The notes under the pieces: model-generated | Told to the model about the DNA's origin: nothing | What the model saw: the letters and a program-made list of their open reading frames with translations, nothing else | The model's database searches: none | Shown: positions 24,794-33,483 of the stretch, piece by piece | How the letters are laid out: each line of letters begins with the position of its first letter | Numbering within the stretch: position 1 is the stretch's first letter | Translations under genes and position numbers: made by a program | Assembly (NCBI RefSeq): GCF_025628805.1 | Contig: NZ_JAOTBG010000006.1 | Coordinates: 15,335 to 79,334 of the forward strand | Direction of reading: 5' to 3' | DNA: 64,000 bases | From: Anaplasma capra | GTDB lineage: Bacteria > Pseudomonadota > Alphaproteobacteria > Rickettsiales > Anaplasmataceae

Positions 24794-25966
24794 TTATTGG
24801 TTGCATATGATACTCATTCCCATTGCGTGAGTGATAAGCCTTTTCTTTATACTTGGGAGCATTTCTATTATAGACATACCAAAACCCCTTACTGTCTTGA
24901 TTGCAGTTGACTTGTTAGAAAAAATGGAATTTATACCAAAAGTTGCTAGGGACATAAGATAATTGTCGAGTAGCCTCCGGTTTTCTATCTCTTTTGAGAT
25001 AAAGCGCTGGCCAATATCTGACCCAAGTTTATAATACTTGCTTAGTACCTCAACTACTATTGCCACGTCTCTAATACCAACATTTAGCCCTTGCCCAGCT
25101 ACTGGGTGTATAGAGTGAAATGCGTCGCCAACAAGGATGGAGCGCTCCGCATACTGTCTTTTTGCGATCACCATTGAGACTGGAAATCCTAATATTTTTC
25201 CATTGATTTTTATACATCCTGTATGTTCACCACATTTTTTATATAATTCACTTTCAAATTCATCTATAGGAAGTTGTAATATCATTTTTGCTGTTTCACA
25301 CTTTTCGGTCCACACTATTGATGAATCATATCCCCCGTACATGGGGAGAATTGCAAATGGGCCACTACTGAAAAAATGCTCGATTGCTATATTTCTGTGA
25401 GGTCTCTCATGCTTAATATTGCATGTAATACAGCGCTGATGATATTCGTGTACGAAAGTTTCAATTGATTGTAGCTGCCTAAACTTAGAGTTTTTTCCTT
25501 CAGCGCAGATGGCCAGTCTACTAATAACCTTTTTTCCGCCTGACAGCGAAATCTCGATAAAACCACTGTCAACATCTACTGAACTATAGGAAGTAGAAGT
25601 AAGTAGATTAATTTCCTTTGTATTTTTCTTCAGTATGGAAAGTATTTCCTTTCCTGTGATAGTATAACCCATAGGTTCATTACCAACCAACTTATGGCTA
25701 TAACGAATGGAAGGGCTTCCATTTCCATCAAAGATGAGAATATCTTCCAGAGGACAGTAATTTCCGTTTTTCTCCCATACTCCGAAACACTCAAAAATTT
25801 CTTTAGACTTTCTAGAGATTGAGAAAACTCTATGTTCAAGGTTGTTTAATATCTCCCCTTTTTGCTCAATGATAGCCGTTTTTATCCCATGTTTTGTGAG
25901 CCCAATTCCTGTGAGGACACCATTAACTCCCCCACCTAGAATTACTACATCGCAGTAGTGGACCAT
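24794..25966 (-). CDS. UbiH/Coq6-type FAD monooxygenase
   Basis: A 390-residue flavoprotein hydroxylase of the UbiH/UbiF/COQ6 family. The FAD-binding VVILGGGVNGVLTGIGL is at residues 8-24, GYTITGKEILSIL resembles the family R-x-x-L segment, and the second FAD motif LVGDAFHSIHPVAGQGLNVG is present near 285. These enzymes hydroxylate the ubiquinone ring precursor. Which ring position is modified cannot be told. ubiD is at 48.3 kb in the same window. Inner-membrane associated. Confidence 0.88.
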   Translation of the reverse strand: MVHYCDVVILGGGVNGVLTGIGLTKHGIKTAIIEQKGEILNNLEHRVFSISRKSKEIFECFGVWEKNGNYCPLEDILIFDGNGSPSIRYSHKLVGNEPMGYTITGKEILSILKKNTKEINLLTSTSYSSVDVDSGFIEISLSGGKKVISRLAICAEGKNSKFRQLQSIETFVHEYHQRCITCNIKHERPHRNIAIEHFFSSGPFAILPMYGGYDSSIVWTEKCETAKMILQLPIDEFESELYKKCGEHTGCIKINGKILGFPVSMVIAKRQYAERSILVGDAFHSIHPVAGQGLNVGIRDVAIVVEVLSKYYKLGSDIGQRFISKEIENRRLLDNYLMSLATFGINSIFSNKSTAIKTVRGFGMSIIEMLPSIKKRLITHAMGMSIICNQ

Positions 25967-25990
25967 AGAGCCACCTAGTATTCAGATATC

Positions 25991-26068
25991 TGGTGTGCCC
26001 GAAGGGACTCGAACCCCTGACCCGCAGCTTAGAAGGCTGCTGCTCTTGTCCAACTGAGCTACGGACAC
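25991..26068 (-). tRNA. tRNA-Arg (anticodon UCU)
   Basis: On the minus strand, acceptor GTGTCCG pairs with CGGGCAC (one G-U pair), discriminator A, with an encoded CCA at 25993-25991. The anticodon stem GCAGC/GCTGC closes loop CTTCTAA, giving UCU for AGA/AGG arginine codons. The T arm AGGGG-TTCGAGT-CCCTT is normal. Confidence 0.94.
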
Positions 26069-26212
26069 CCAAGAGGGAAAAAGGCTTACACATTTAGTTT
26101 ATTAAGTCAATTCAATATATCATAGAGGGCGCTTTGGGATTAAGCCTTATATACATTTGTGTGTTATTGGGCTTTTGTGTATCATTATGGGGTTTTTCTT
26201 AATTAATTCACT

Positions 26213-27406
26213 GTGTTTCATCTAGGTAACGTGGGTAGGGATTACTTCCTTACTAGTGAGTCTGTATCTAGAGGTCACCCAGACAAAGTGGCTGATAGAA
26301 TTTCAGATGAGGTGTTAGATCACTTTCTTACACAGAACCCCTACGCGCACGTTGCGGTAGAAACTTTAGTCACAAGAGACAACGTGGTAGTGGTAGGGGA
26401 AGTTTGTGGAGTCAGCGTTAATCCCAGTGATATTGATTCCGTGGTACGCAGCACTGTTAGAGATATAGGATACTCAATTCCGGGGTTTCACTGGAATAGT
26501 ATAAATGTTTTAGTGCTAATACATGAACAATCTCCAGATATAATACTTGGTGTGAATACTGGGAGAGGAAAAACAGGAGCGGGAGACCAGGGGGTAATGT
26601 ATGGATATGCGATTGATGAAACAGATTCTCTCATACCGGCGCCGATTTTTTATTCACATCTTGTATTAAAAAATATTGCATCAGCTATCGATACAGGAAA
26701 GATATCAGGGTTAGGCCCAGATGCGAAAACTGAAATAACCCTTTTGTACGTAGATGGCAGGCCGGTAAAAGTGCTCAGAGCGGTGCTGTCTATTCAGCAT
26801 GATGAGGGGATGACTCAGCAAGATGTGAGACAATTAGTCTACCCATATTTTGTGGCTGCAATTCCAAGGGGGTGGATGTGTAAGGATGAAGACTTCCTAG
26901 TCAATCCAACAGGTAGGTTTGTCATTGGAGGCCCAGTTGGCGACTCTGGTATGACTGGAAGAAAGATAATGGTAGATACCTATGGGGGGCATATACCTCA
27001 TGGGGGAGGGGCATTTTCTGGTAAAGATCCAAGTAAGGTTGATAGGTCCGCCGCATACATGGCGAGATATCTAGCCAAGAATGTAGTGTATGCTGGGTTG
27101 GCAACGGAATGCCTTGTTCAGATGTCTTATGCTATAGGTGTTCCTGACCCACTTACTTTTAGCGTCAACACTTTAGGAACCGGAACCATTCCCGATGAAC
27201 AAATAGAGAAGTATTTAACGGAAAACATAGATCTCTCTGTCAGTGGTATATGTGAGCATCTATCTCTGTTCAAGCAGATCTATAGCCCAACATCATACTA
27301 CGGGCACTTTGGTCGCAGTCCTGGTGATAGCTTTTCCTGGGAGAGATTAGACCTCTCTTTGAATATGGCAAGAGTTTTCGGGCTAAGATGCGTGGAATGC
27401 GTTTAA
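26213..27406 (+). CDS. metK: S-adenosylmethionine synthetase
   Basis: MetK makes AdoMet from methionine and ATP, feeding the methyltransferases seen in this window. The 397-residue product has FLTSESVSRGHPDKVADRIS (the ATP-binding GHPDK), GAGDQGVMYGYA, and GGPVGDSGMTGRKIMVDTYG, followed by GGGAFSGKDPSKVDRSAAY. All are intact. The only N-terminal start in frame upstream of the conserved segment is GTG 26213. The 3' end overlaps ftsW by 19 bases. G+C rises here towards the level of the rest of the window. Confidence 0.95.
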   Translation: MFHLGNVGRDYFLTSESVSRGHPDKVADRISDEVLDHFLTQNPYAHVAVETLVTRDNVVVVGEVCGVSVNPSDIDSVVRSTVRDIGYSIPGFHWNSINVLVLIHEQSPDIILGVNTGRGKTGAGDQGVMYGYAIDETDSLIPAPIFYSHLVLKNIASAIDTGKISGLGPDAKTEITLLYVDGRPVKVLRAVLSIQHDEGMTQQDVRQLVYPYFVAAIPRGWMCKDEDFLVNPTGRFVIGGPVGDSGMTGRKIMVDTYGGHIPHGGGAFSGKDPSKVDRSAAYMARYLAKNVVYAGLATECLVQMSYAIGVPDPLTFSVNTLGTGTIPDEQIEKYLTENIDLSVSGICEHLSLFKQIYSPTSYYGHFGRSPGDSFSWERLDLSLNMARVFGLRCVECV

Positions 27407-28539
27407 GATCTACTACAGCCACCATACTCGATTTTATAAATCTGTTTTTCAATCGGTGGTATAGGTCTGTAGATAAACATCTGCTACTTTCTTTTTTTGT
27501 CGTATCGATTATTAGTCTTACACTCATTTCTTCTGCAGGACCGGTTATAGAAAGCAGGGTAATGCTCCCAAAGGACTATTTCCTACTGCGACATCTTACC
27601 TACCTCTTTATATCACTATGCACCTTGGTGGCATATTCAATGATGAATGAAAGGCTCATTGTCCTGTCATCGTTCTTTTTTATGTCAGTATGTATCGTTC
27701 TTTTGGGATATATAGCATTTTGGGGAGTGGGGGTTAAGGGCGCGAAGAGATGGTTCTTCCTTTTTGGTTTGTCTATACAGCCATCTGAATTTGCAAAGAC
27801 GCTTTTCTCAGTAGTCAATGCTTGGATTTTATGTAAAATTGGAGGCATAACGCGGTATTTTGTCTCTACAACCCTTTATATTGGATTGGTATCACTGTTC
27901 CTACTACAGCCAGATCTCAGTATGTCTATTATGTTATCTCTGGTTTGGAGTAGTCAGCTGTTTGTATATGGTATATCGTACCTCTCTATCCTCGTAATTA
28001 CAGTAGCTTTTCTTTCTGGGTTGCTCACATGTCTGTTCTTCTTTCCCTATACAAGGGAGAGAGTTATGGCTTTTTTTGATCCCGCAAACCATGATCACTT
28101 TCAGATCGGAAATTCTATAAAGTCGTTCAAAGCCGGGAAAATAGTTGGGGTAGGCCCAGGTGAAGGAGTAGTAAAACTCCTGCTTCCAGATTGCCATACC
28201 GACTTCATATTCTCCGTTGCCGCAGAGGAGTTTGGTTTTGTAATGTGTATGCTGATTTTATGTGTCTTAGGATACATTGCAGCGAGAGCCTGGCTTTTCG
28301 CCTATCGGGAGAGTAACATGTTCAAGTTAGTATCTGTTGCTGGTCTATTCTTTCAATTCTCATCCCAGTTTATGATTAACATTGGAGTGACGCTAAATCT
28401 ACTACCAACAACAGGTGTAGCACTCCCGTTTCTCAGCTACGGTGGATCCTCACTCATTGCTACTAGTATCATGCAAGGTATGCTTATGGCATTTTACAGG
28501 ATGAGGCACCTAGGACATAGAATAAGGCTCGATATTTGA
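27388..28539 (+). CDS. ftsW: FtsW/RodA family cell-division protein (FtsW)
   Basis: A polytopic SEDS-family membrane protein of 383 residues with about ten helices. The conserved features are GVKGAKRWFFLFGLSIQPSEFAK, LLQPDLSM, QIGNSIKSFKAGKIVGVGPGEG, LLPDCHTDFIFSVAAEEFGF and TTGVALPFLSYGGSSL. FtsW polymerises septal glycan with a partner transpeptidase. Its presence matters because Anaplasma has at most a reduced cell wall. It overlaps metK. The family call is firm; FtsW over RodA rests on the GVKGAKRW and SYGGSSL forms. Confidence 0.9.
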   Translation: MRGMRLRSTTATILDFINLFFNRWYRSVDKHLLLSFFVVSIISLTLISSAGPVIESRVMLPKDYFLLRHLTYLFISLCTLVAYSMMNERLIVLSSFFFMSVCIVLLGYIAFWGVGVKGAKRWFFLFGLSIQPSEFAKTLFSVVNAWILCKIGGITRYFVSTTLYIGLVSLFLLQPDLSMSIMLSLVWSSQLFVYGISYLSILVITVAFLSGLLTCLFFFPYTRERVMAFFDPANHDHFQIGNSIKSFKAGKIVGVGPGEGVVKLLLPDCHTDFIFSVAAEEFGFVMCMLILCVLGYIAARAWLFAYRESNMFKLVSVAGLFFQFSSQFMINIGVTLNLLPTTGVALPFLSYGGSSLIATSIMQGMLMAFYRMRHLGHRIRLDI

Positions 28540-28553
28540 ACTACTGGGGTGAC

Positions 28554-29237
28554 TTAGCTCCTGCTTTCCCTGACAAGCTTGGTCATGCCCTCAACCATCT
28601 TTTGTATTCCGATATGCACCTTATAGAGCCTGTCATCACGCATGTATGCAGAGCAAGAGAAAATCCTGTTTTTTTCATCTGTAACATAATCGTCAGTGGG
28701 GCATGCTACGTGCTCTCCTCCACATCTAGATATTATGCCATCGGTGTCATCTCCTAGTGTAACCTGTACTCTTACCAGCTCACTAAGAGCTGAAGCCACA
28801 ATGGCAGGAGCTATACACACTGCACCTATGGCCTTTTTTGCGAGGTAGAACCCCTGAATCAGAGACTTGACACCCCCTAACACTTCAACGGGTCCGTTCT
28901 GGGAGACCAAGTTGGAAAAGTTCTTGGCTACGCCGAAGCCTCCTGGAATTACCAACATATCGAATTCAGATGTTTGTACTTCCCTGATGTCAATTACATC
29001 CCCCCGTGCAATCCTCGCAGATTCTTCCAGAATGTTTCTAGTTTCTGAACCTACCTGAGATTTTGAAATGTGGTTCACCACATCCTGCTGTGGGGAGTTT
29101 GGTGCGCAGCAAAGGAACTTAACATTCAATCTATCCAATTCCAACAGCACGAGCACCGACTCGCGTATCTCCGAGCCATCCATGTGACCACACCCGGACA
29201 AAAGCACCATGCAGTTCACAGCTTTCTCCTCCATTTC
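28554..29237 (-). CDS. elbB: ElbB/GATase1-like (DJ-1/PfpI superfamily) protein
   Basis: The 227-residue product (ATG 29237) starts with NCMVLLSGCGHMDGSEIRES, matching ElbB, and has the nucleophile-elbow region GAVCIAPAIVASAL with Cys, plus LVIPGGFGVAKNFSNL. ElbB was named for an isoprenoid role; the family has weak glyoxalase activity. The physiological task is unclear. The longer frame to 29327 would overlap the neighbouring membrane gene by 89 bases, so the shorter start is chosen; it abuts that gene's stop. Confidence 0.88.
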   Translation of the reverse strand, partial: EMEEKAVNCMVLLSGCGHMDGSEIRESVLVLLELDRLNVKFLCCAPNSPQQDVVNHISKSQVGSETRNILEESARIARGDVIDIREVQTSEFDMLVIPGGFGVAKNFSNLVSQNGPVEVLGGVKSLIQGFYLAKKAIGAVCIAPAIVASALSELVRVQVTLGDDTDGIISRCGGEHVACPTDDYVTDEKNRIFSCSAYMRDDRLYKVHIGIQKMVEGMTKLVRESRS

Positions 29238-29238
29238 C

Positions 29239-30189
29239 CTACCGCAATAGGCGGCACTCCTGGTAACCGAAGCAAGACCTAACCTCATGGGCAGAGAGCA
29301 TAGCCAACCTTTCAGTGCCCTCTCCACTCTCCACCAGCTGCTTCAATTGCGTACACTTGTCGTGGTTGGCAGAAAGCATCATAGCAACACTTGCCATCAA
29401 CATGACAATCCCAACGCAGCGTATTGCCCACCCTATTGGGAATACTCCACCGGAGGGTAACGGAGGCGCGACCACCTTCCCTACAGACTCCATCGCCAAC
29501 ACAATCTTTCCACCAAACAGTAAAAAGCTACCGCACAGGAAAAGTACCATAAGCTTCGCCTGATACGCAACGTTTTTTGAGTACTCTTTCTTGTTTCTAT
29601 GGATGATTAGGAAAGAAACTCCAAACGCCAAAGCAGATGTGAAAAACAGCGCGTTAACTACCATGTCAGTAATCTGGGTTACACCCAGACCTAGGCTTCC
29701 AACTTTAACATGGTCAGATAGAGCAAGCCCGGAGTACATGAGCACTCCCAGACCGATGAACTGCACGGTAACGAAGAGTAAAGAAGCAGCCAGATCCACC
29801 TTATTTGCATGCGCTTCAATGAAGTCTGAAGTTTTATCCAGTCGCTTCCTATCAGCTTTGTCTAGGGATATCTTACTCTGCACACCAGATAGTCTGGATT
29901 CGCGTTCTATTGCTTCCTGTATTTTTCGTTTTTCTACTTCTATCTTGAAAACTAAAATAAAGGCACACACAACCCCTAGAGCGGCGGTAAGCGCGGTTAG
30001 AAACTCCATTGCTGTCCAAAAGTTTGCTGCGGACTTGCCCATTCCGGAAAGAAACCCAGCCTGGGAAAGCGCCAGCAATATAAACATGGTAGTTGATATT
30101 GCAAGTGTGAATATAGAGCAGCACTGCCTTACGTAGTTGAGCTTCTCTATTTTAAGCATCCTCCTTGGGATGCTAATAGGTAGAGTCAT
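29239..30189 (-). CDS. Hypothetical polytopic membrane protein
   Basis: About 316 residues from ATG 30189 (an alternative start at 30234 adds 15). I recognise no family. Seven or so hydrophobic segments: two near the N terminus, two in the middle flanking ITDMVVNALFFTSALAFGVSFL, and two or three near the C terminus (VLFLCGSFLLFGGKIVL, WAIRCVGIVMLMASVAMML). A central charged stretch, EVEKRKIQEAIERESRL to KADRKRLDKTSDF, looks cytoplasmic and helical. The stop abuts elbB, so the two may be co-transcribed. Full frame and normal codon use support a real gene. Confidence 0.75.
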   Translation of the reverse strand: MTLPISIPRRMLKIEKLNYVRQCCSIFTLAISTTMFILLALSQAGFLSGMGKSAANFWTAMEFLTALTAALGVVCAFILVFKIEVEKRKIQEAIERESRLSGVQSKISLDKADRKRLDKTSDFIEAHANKVDLAASLLFVTVQFIGLGVLMYSGLALSDHVKVGSLGLGVTQITDMVVNALFFTSALAFGVSFLIIHRNKKEYSKNVAYQAKLMVLFLCGSFLLFGGKIVLAMESVGKVVAPPLPSGGVFPIGWAIRCVGIVMLMASVAMMLSANHDKCTQLKQLVESGEGTERLAMLSAHEVRSCFGYQECRLLR

Positions 30190-30573
30190 ATCGTGCACCC
30201 TGGTGACGTATACGTAGATTCTAGCATAATTCATAAGATTTTTACATATTAACGCACAGAAAAGTAGATCAAAAGAGCTAAGAAGGCCGATTTCACTATT
30301 GGGTTAAAAATTAAATTTATCATCTGAGAGTTGTCCGAAGCATGGATTTAGCTACTTAGAGCATATAACCGTAACGTATTACCGCGTGTGGTATACGGGG
30401 ATATACGCGAGCACAGCTTTCCGTGTTATTTGTGGCGCTATCTGGGATTGTGGGTAATTGCACCTTAGGATGCAGACCTACCCCATGGACGCAAGGCACA
30501 GTACCACACCAAATTAGATTGCGAAAGTCTTTGAATGGTGGCAGATTTATGCGGATTTAGCTCACGAACTTTT
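30190..30573. other. Divergent intergenic region, no gene seen
   Basis: About 380 bases between the minus-strand membrane protein and gap. No tRNA, clear repeat or convincing short ORF was found. It must hold promoters in both directions. Confidence 0.6.
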
Positions 30574-31581
30574 ATGATCAGAATTGGTATAAATGGCCTT
30601 GGTAGGATAGGTAGGTGCTTGTTCAGAATGTTGTTTGAAAATATAACGCCAGATGTGGAGTTGGTGGCCGTTAATGGGTCCTCCAGCGCGGAGTTACACA
30701 GGCACTTACTTGAGAATGATTCTATACACGGAAAGTTTGGGCACAAAATTAGTATAGGGGACGACGGCTCTTTCGAGGTTTGTGGTAAAACAGTTAAGTT
30801 TTTCAGAAAGCAGCTCCCCCAAGACATTCCATGGAGCGATGTGGAAGTCAATCTAGTATTTGAGTGTACGGGGAAGTTCAATAGCAGGGAATTATCGGGT
30901 TATCATCTCAAAAATAGTGTGAAAAAGGTGATAGTTTCTGCTCCAGTTGTTGATGCTGATATTCAAGTGGTTGTTGGAGTGAATGAGCAGAAAATAACGG
31001 ATAGTCACAACATAATATCTGTGGGATCGTGTACCACAAATTGTGCGGCCCATGCTGTACGGATTATGGATGAGGAGTTTGGTATTGAGGGAGGTTTTAT
31101 CACTACAGTACATGCGTACACGAATGATCAGAATCATGTGGATGGTAGCCACAAGGATTTTAGAAGAGCCAGAGCATGTGGTCTCTCCATGATTCCTACA
31201 ACTACAGGTGCATCTAAGGCTTTGGAAGCTTTATTTCCCAAGCTGGTAGGCAAGCTTTCGGCTTCCTCTATTAGGGTTCCCACTCCCAATGTTTCAGCGG
31301 TTGACTTCACTTTCGCGTCCTCCTCTAAGACGACTGTTGAGTCAATAAACGGGGCCTTGCATAGGGCCGCCACTGCGCGACCTGATATACTTATGGCGCT
31401 AGATGAACCACTCGTCTCGTCTGATTTTAATCACACAACTCACAGTGCCATTTTTGATCTCCTGGAAACGTACACCAATAAGGGTGGAAGTTTATCTAGG
31501 ATACTAGCTTGGTATGACAACGAGTGGGCTTTTGCGGCCAGGATGATTGACGTTTCCAGAGAGTTACGTAGGTTTTTGTAA
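30574..31581 (+). CDS. gap: Glyceraldehyde-3-phosphate dehydrogenase
   Basis: The 335-residue enzyme has the NAD-binding IRIGINGLGRIGR N terminus, the catalytic SCTTNC motif with Cys153, the TTVHAYTNDQ segment, RRARACGLSMIPTTTGASKAL, and the C-terminal WYDNEWAFAARM. In Anaplasmataceae, which cannot use glucose, it probably works mainly in gluconeogenic and pentose-related interconversion (established view). ATG 30574 fits the family start; 13 extra residues upstream are not conserved. It is monocistronic here, with the SRP RNA following. Confidence 0.96.
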   Translation: MIRIGINGLGRIGRCLFRMLFENITPDVELVAVNGSSSAELHRHLLENDSIHGKFGHKISIGDDGSFEVCGKTVKFFRKQLPQDIPWSDVEVNLVFECTGKFNSRELSGYHLKNSVKKVIVSAPVVDADIQVVVGVNEQKITDSHNIISVGSCTTNCAAHAVRIMDEEFGIEGGFITTVHAYTNDQNHVDGSHKDFRRARACGLSMIPTTTGASKALEALFPKLVGKLSASSIRVPTPNVSAVDFTFASSSKTTVESINGALHRAATARPDILMALDEPLVSSDFNHTTHSAIFDLLETYTNKGGSLSRILAWYDNEWAFAARMIDVSRELRRFL

Positions 31582-31639
31582 CCGCCTGTTCGGCATACAC
31601 ACGTCTGAAACTTAGTTGAGTTTTTTACGAGCTGTGATA

Positions 31640-31733
31640 GAATGCCAAGGGCGGTGCGAGCAGATTGCGCGTGAAGTCGGTCAGGTTAGAGATAAAGCAG
31701 CCGTAGCGTCGTTTTTCTGGGTTGCGCTTCCCA
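31640..31733 (+). ncRNA. ffs: Signal recognition particle RNA (4.5S type)
   Basis: The conserved apical hairpin is plain: GGTCAGG, a ten-base loop TTAGAGATAA, then AGCAGCC. In E. coli the loop is TCCGGAAGGA; here the GNRA tetraloop is GAGA at 31689-31692, closed by TTA/TAA. The outer arms (GGGCGGTGCGA on the left and TTGCGCTTCCC on the right) pair imperfectly. Ends are approximate. Position before dnaX is the same as in many alphaproteobacteria. Confidence 0.88.
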
Positions 31734-31748
31734 CGTGTTGTTCGTAAT

Positions 31749-33164
31749 GTGATTGTGAACTTAGCTCTTAAATACAGGCCGCGCAGCTTTGATGATCTAG
31801 TGGGTCAGGATGTCCTAGTGAGGATCTTAAAGAACTCTTTTGCGCTAGGGTCCCTGAGCTCTCCTATTTTGATGGTAGGGGCAAGCGGAGTCGGTAAGAC
31901 CACATGCGCGAGGATAGTCTCGCTTTGCCTCAATTGCGTAAATGGGCCCACGCCTGATCCGTGCGGAGCGTGCCATGCATGTGTTTCCATAAAGAATTCT
32001 ACAAACCCGGATGTTATTGAGATAGACGCCGCGAGCAATACAGGCGTTGATGACATCAGAACAATATTGGAAAACTCCAGCTACCTTCCGACGTCATCTA
32101 GGTTTAAAGTTTACATCATAGACGAAGTACACATGCTCTCTATTAGCGCTTTTAATGCCCTGCTAAAGACCCTAGAGGATCCAGTAGAGCATGTGAGATT
32201 TATAATGGCCACAACAGAGGTCAGGAAAGTTCCAGTTACTGTAATTTCTAGGTGTCAGAGACTGGATTTATACAAGCTCTCTGTGGAACAGCTGTTTGCT
32301 CACCTTGTTGAAATTGCAAAGAAAGAGGGTATAGAGCATGATGGTGAGGGATTGCGGCTGATAGCGGAAAATTCTTCTGGATCGGTAAGAAATGCCCTTT
32401 TCCTACTAGAGCAATCTTTTGTCTATACTAAGAACAGGGTTTTTGCCAACGATGTTAGGACCTTGCTTGGGTGTGTGGATAAGAGCCTAGCAGAAGGCCT
32501 GGTAAAGTACATATTGCTTGCCGATGCCCGTTCGGCGCTTGAGGTCTTTAGAAAATTGTGCTGCCAAAGCCAGCCTATCTCTGTACTAGAGGGGGTGCAG
32601 CTGATAGTGTATGAGCTTTGCGTTGCTTCGGTGAGTAGAGAGTATAAGTTTGACCTAGGCAGCGATCTGCTATCTACCACTAGGTCTGATTCCACACCAT
32701 TTCTTTCTAGGGTGTGGCAAGCCCTGGCGCACGGGCTACAAGAGGTCAAAAACTCTGGTGATACGCAGCGCGCCGGAGAGATGGTAGTAGTGAGGCTGTG
32801 CTACTTGAGTGGCCTACCATCCCCACAAAAGATTGCTGGGTTCCTGCTTTCTAAGACAAAAAGTACAGCGCAGGTGGATACCGTTAAAAAAAAAGTTGAG
32901 TACGCAACACACAACAGTAAAGCACCTATACCGGGGCGTGATGCAAACAGGCTAGGGGCTTCTAGCATGGAAGATTGTTCTAGTTCGGGTGGAAATTATT
33001 GCCTTGGAGAGGTTGCTGACAGCAATGACCGAGCCGAACCCACTAAAAAAAATGGTGTCAATACCTCTGATAAGATGTACAATCCGGAGGAGGATGAAGC
33101 TGTGATGGGCGTGGTGCGGGATTTCGAGGGCGCGTCGGTTGTTGGCTTTTGTGATTTAGACTAG
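31749..33164 (+). CDS. dnaX: DNA polymerase III subunit gamma/tau
   Basis: DnaX is the clamp-loader ATPase subunit. The 471-residue product has LALKYRPRSFDDLVGQ, Walker A GASGVGKTT at about 44-52, the zinc cysteines CLNC and CGACHAC, Walker B IIDEVHML, and the sensor region, with a poorly conserved hydrophilic C-terminal part. The upstream TTG at 31722 lies inside the SRP RNA, so GTG 31749 (or GTG 31755) is preferred. The shortened tail may not hold the full tau domains that bind the polymerase. ybaB follows in 9 bases. Confidence 0.92.
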   Translation: MIVNLALKYRPRSFDDLVGQDVLVRILKNSFALGSLSSPILMVGASGVGKTTCARIVSLCLNCVNGPTPDPCGACHACVSIKNSTNPDVIEIDAASNTGVDDIRTILENSSYLPTSSRFKVYIIDEVHMLSISAFNALLKTLEDPVEHVRFIMATTEVRKVPVTVISRCQRLDLYKLSVEQLFAHLVEIAKKEGIEHDGEGLRLIAENSSGSVRNALFLLEQSFVYTKNRVFANDVRTLLGCVDKSLAEGLVKYILLADARSALEVFRKLCCQSQPISVLEGVQLIVYELCVASVSREYKFDLGSDLLSTTRSDSTPFLSRVWQALAHGLQEVKNSGDTQRAGEMVVVRLCYLSGLPSPQKIAGFLLSKTKSTAQVDTVKKKVEYATHNSKAPIPGRDANRLGASSMEDCSSSGGNYCLGEVADSNDRAEPTKKNGVNTSDKMYNPEEDEAVMGVVRDFEGASVVGFCDLD

Positions 33165-33173
33165 AGTGGTTGT

Positions 33174-33482
33174 ATGTCCTTTGATGATCAGAGGTTTTCC
33201 GATCTCCAGAATGCTATAAAGAGAAAACTGTCCGAGTTTCGCGTTCACCAGGAGCCTAGGCTGTTCGATGGCCAGTCACTAGGTGGTAAGGTTTCTGTGA
33301 AGATACTCCTATCTAATTTTGTGGAATATAAGGTCCAGGAAGTCAGAGTCGATCCCGCGCTTTTGGAGAGTCAGGCCTTTATGGTGGAAGACTTAATAAA
33401 AGCGGCATTCGATGACGCATTTAGAAAATCTGTAGAGCACAACAAGGGCTTTATCAGTTCACTTATGTCCTCTTACTTTTGA
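33174..33482 (+). CDS. ybaB: YbaB/EbfC nucleoid-associated protein
   Basis: A 102-residue DNA-binding dimer of the YbaB/EbfC family. Visible features are GGKVSVKILLSNFVEYKVQEVRVDPALL and VEDLIKAAFDDAFRKS, the conserved beta-sheet and final helix. It is in the usual dnaX-ybaB order. The recR gene that commonly follows is absent; asd begins 2 bases after the stop. Confidence 0.9.
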   Translation: MSFDDQRFSDLQNAIKRKLSEFRVHQEPRLFDGQSLGGKVSVKILLSNFVEYKVQEVRVDPALLESQAFMVEDLIKAAFDDAFRKSVEHNKGFISSLMSSYF

Positions 33483-33483
33483 T

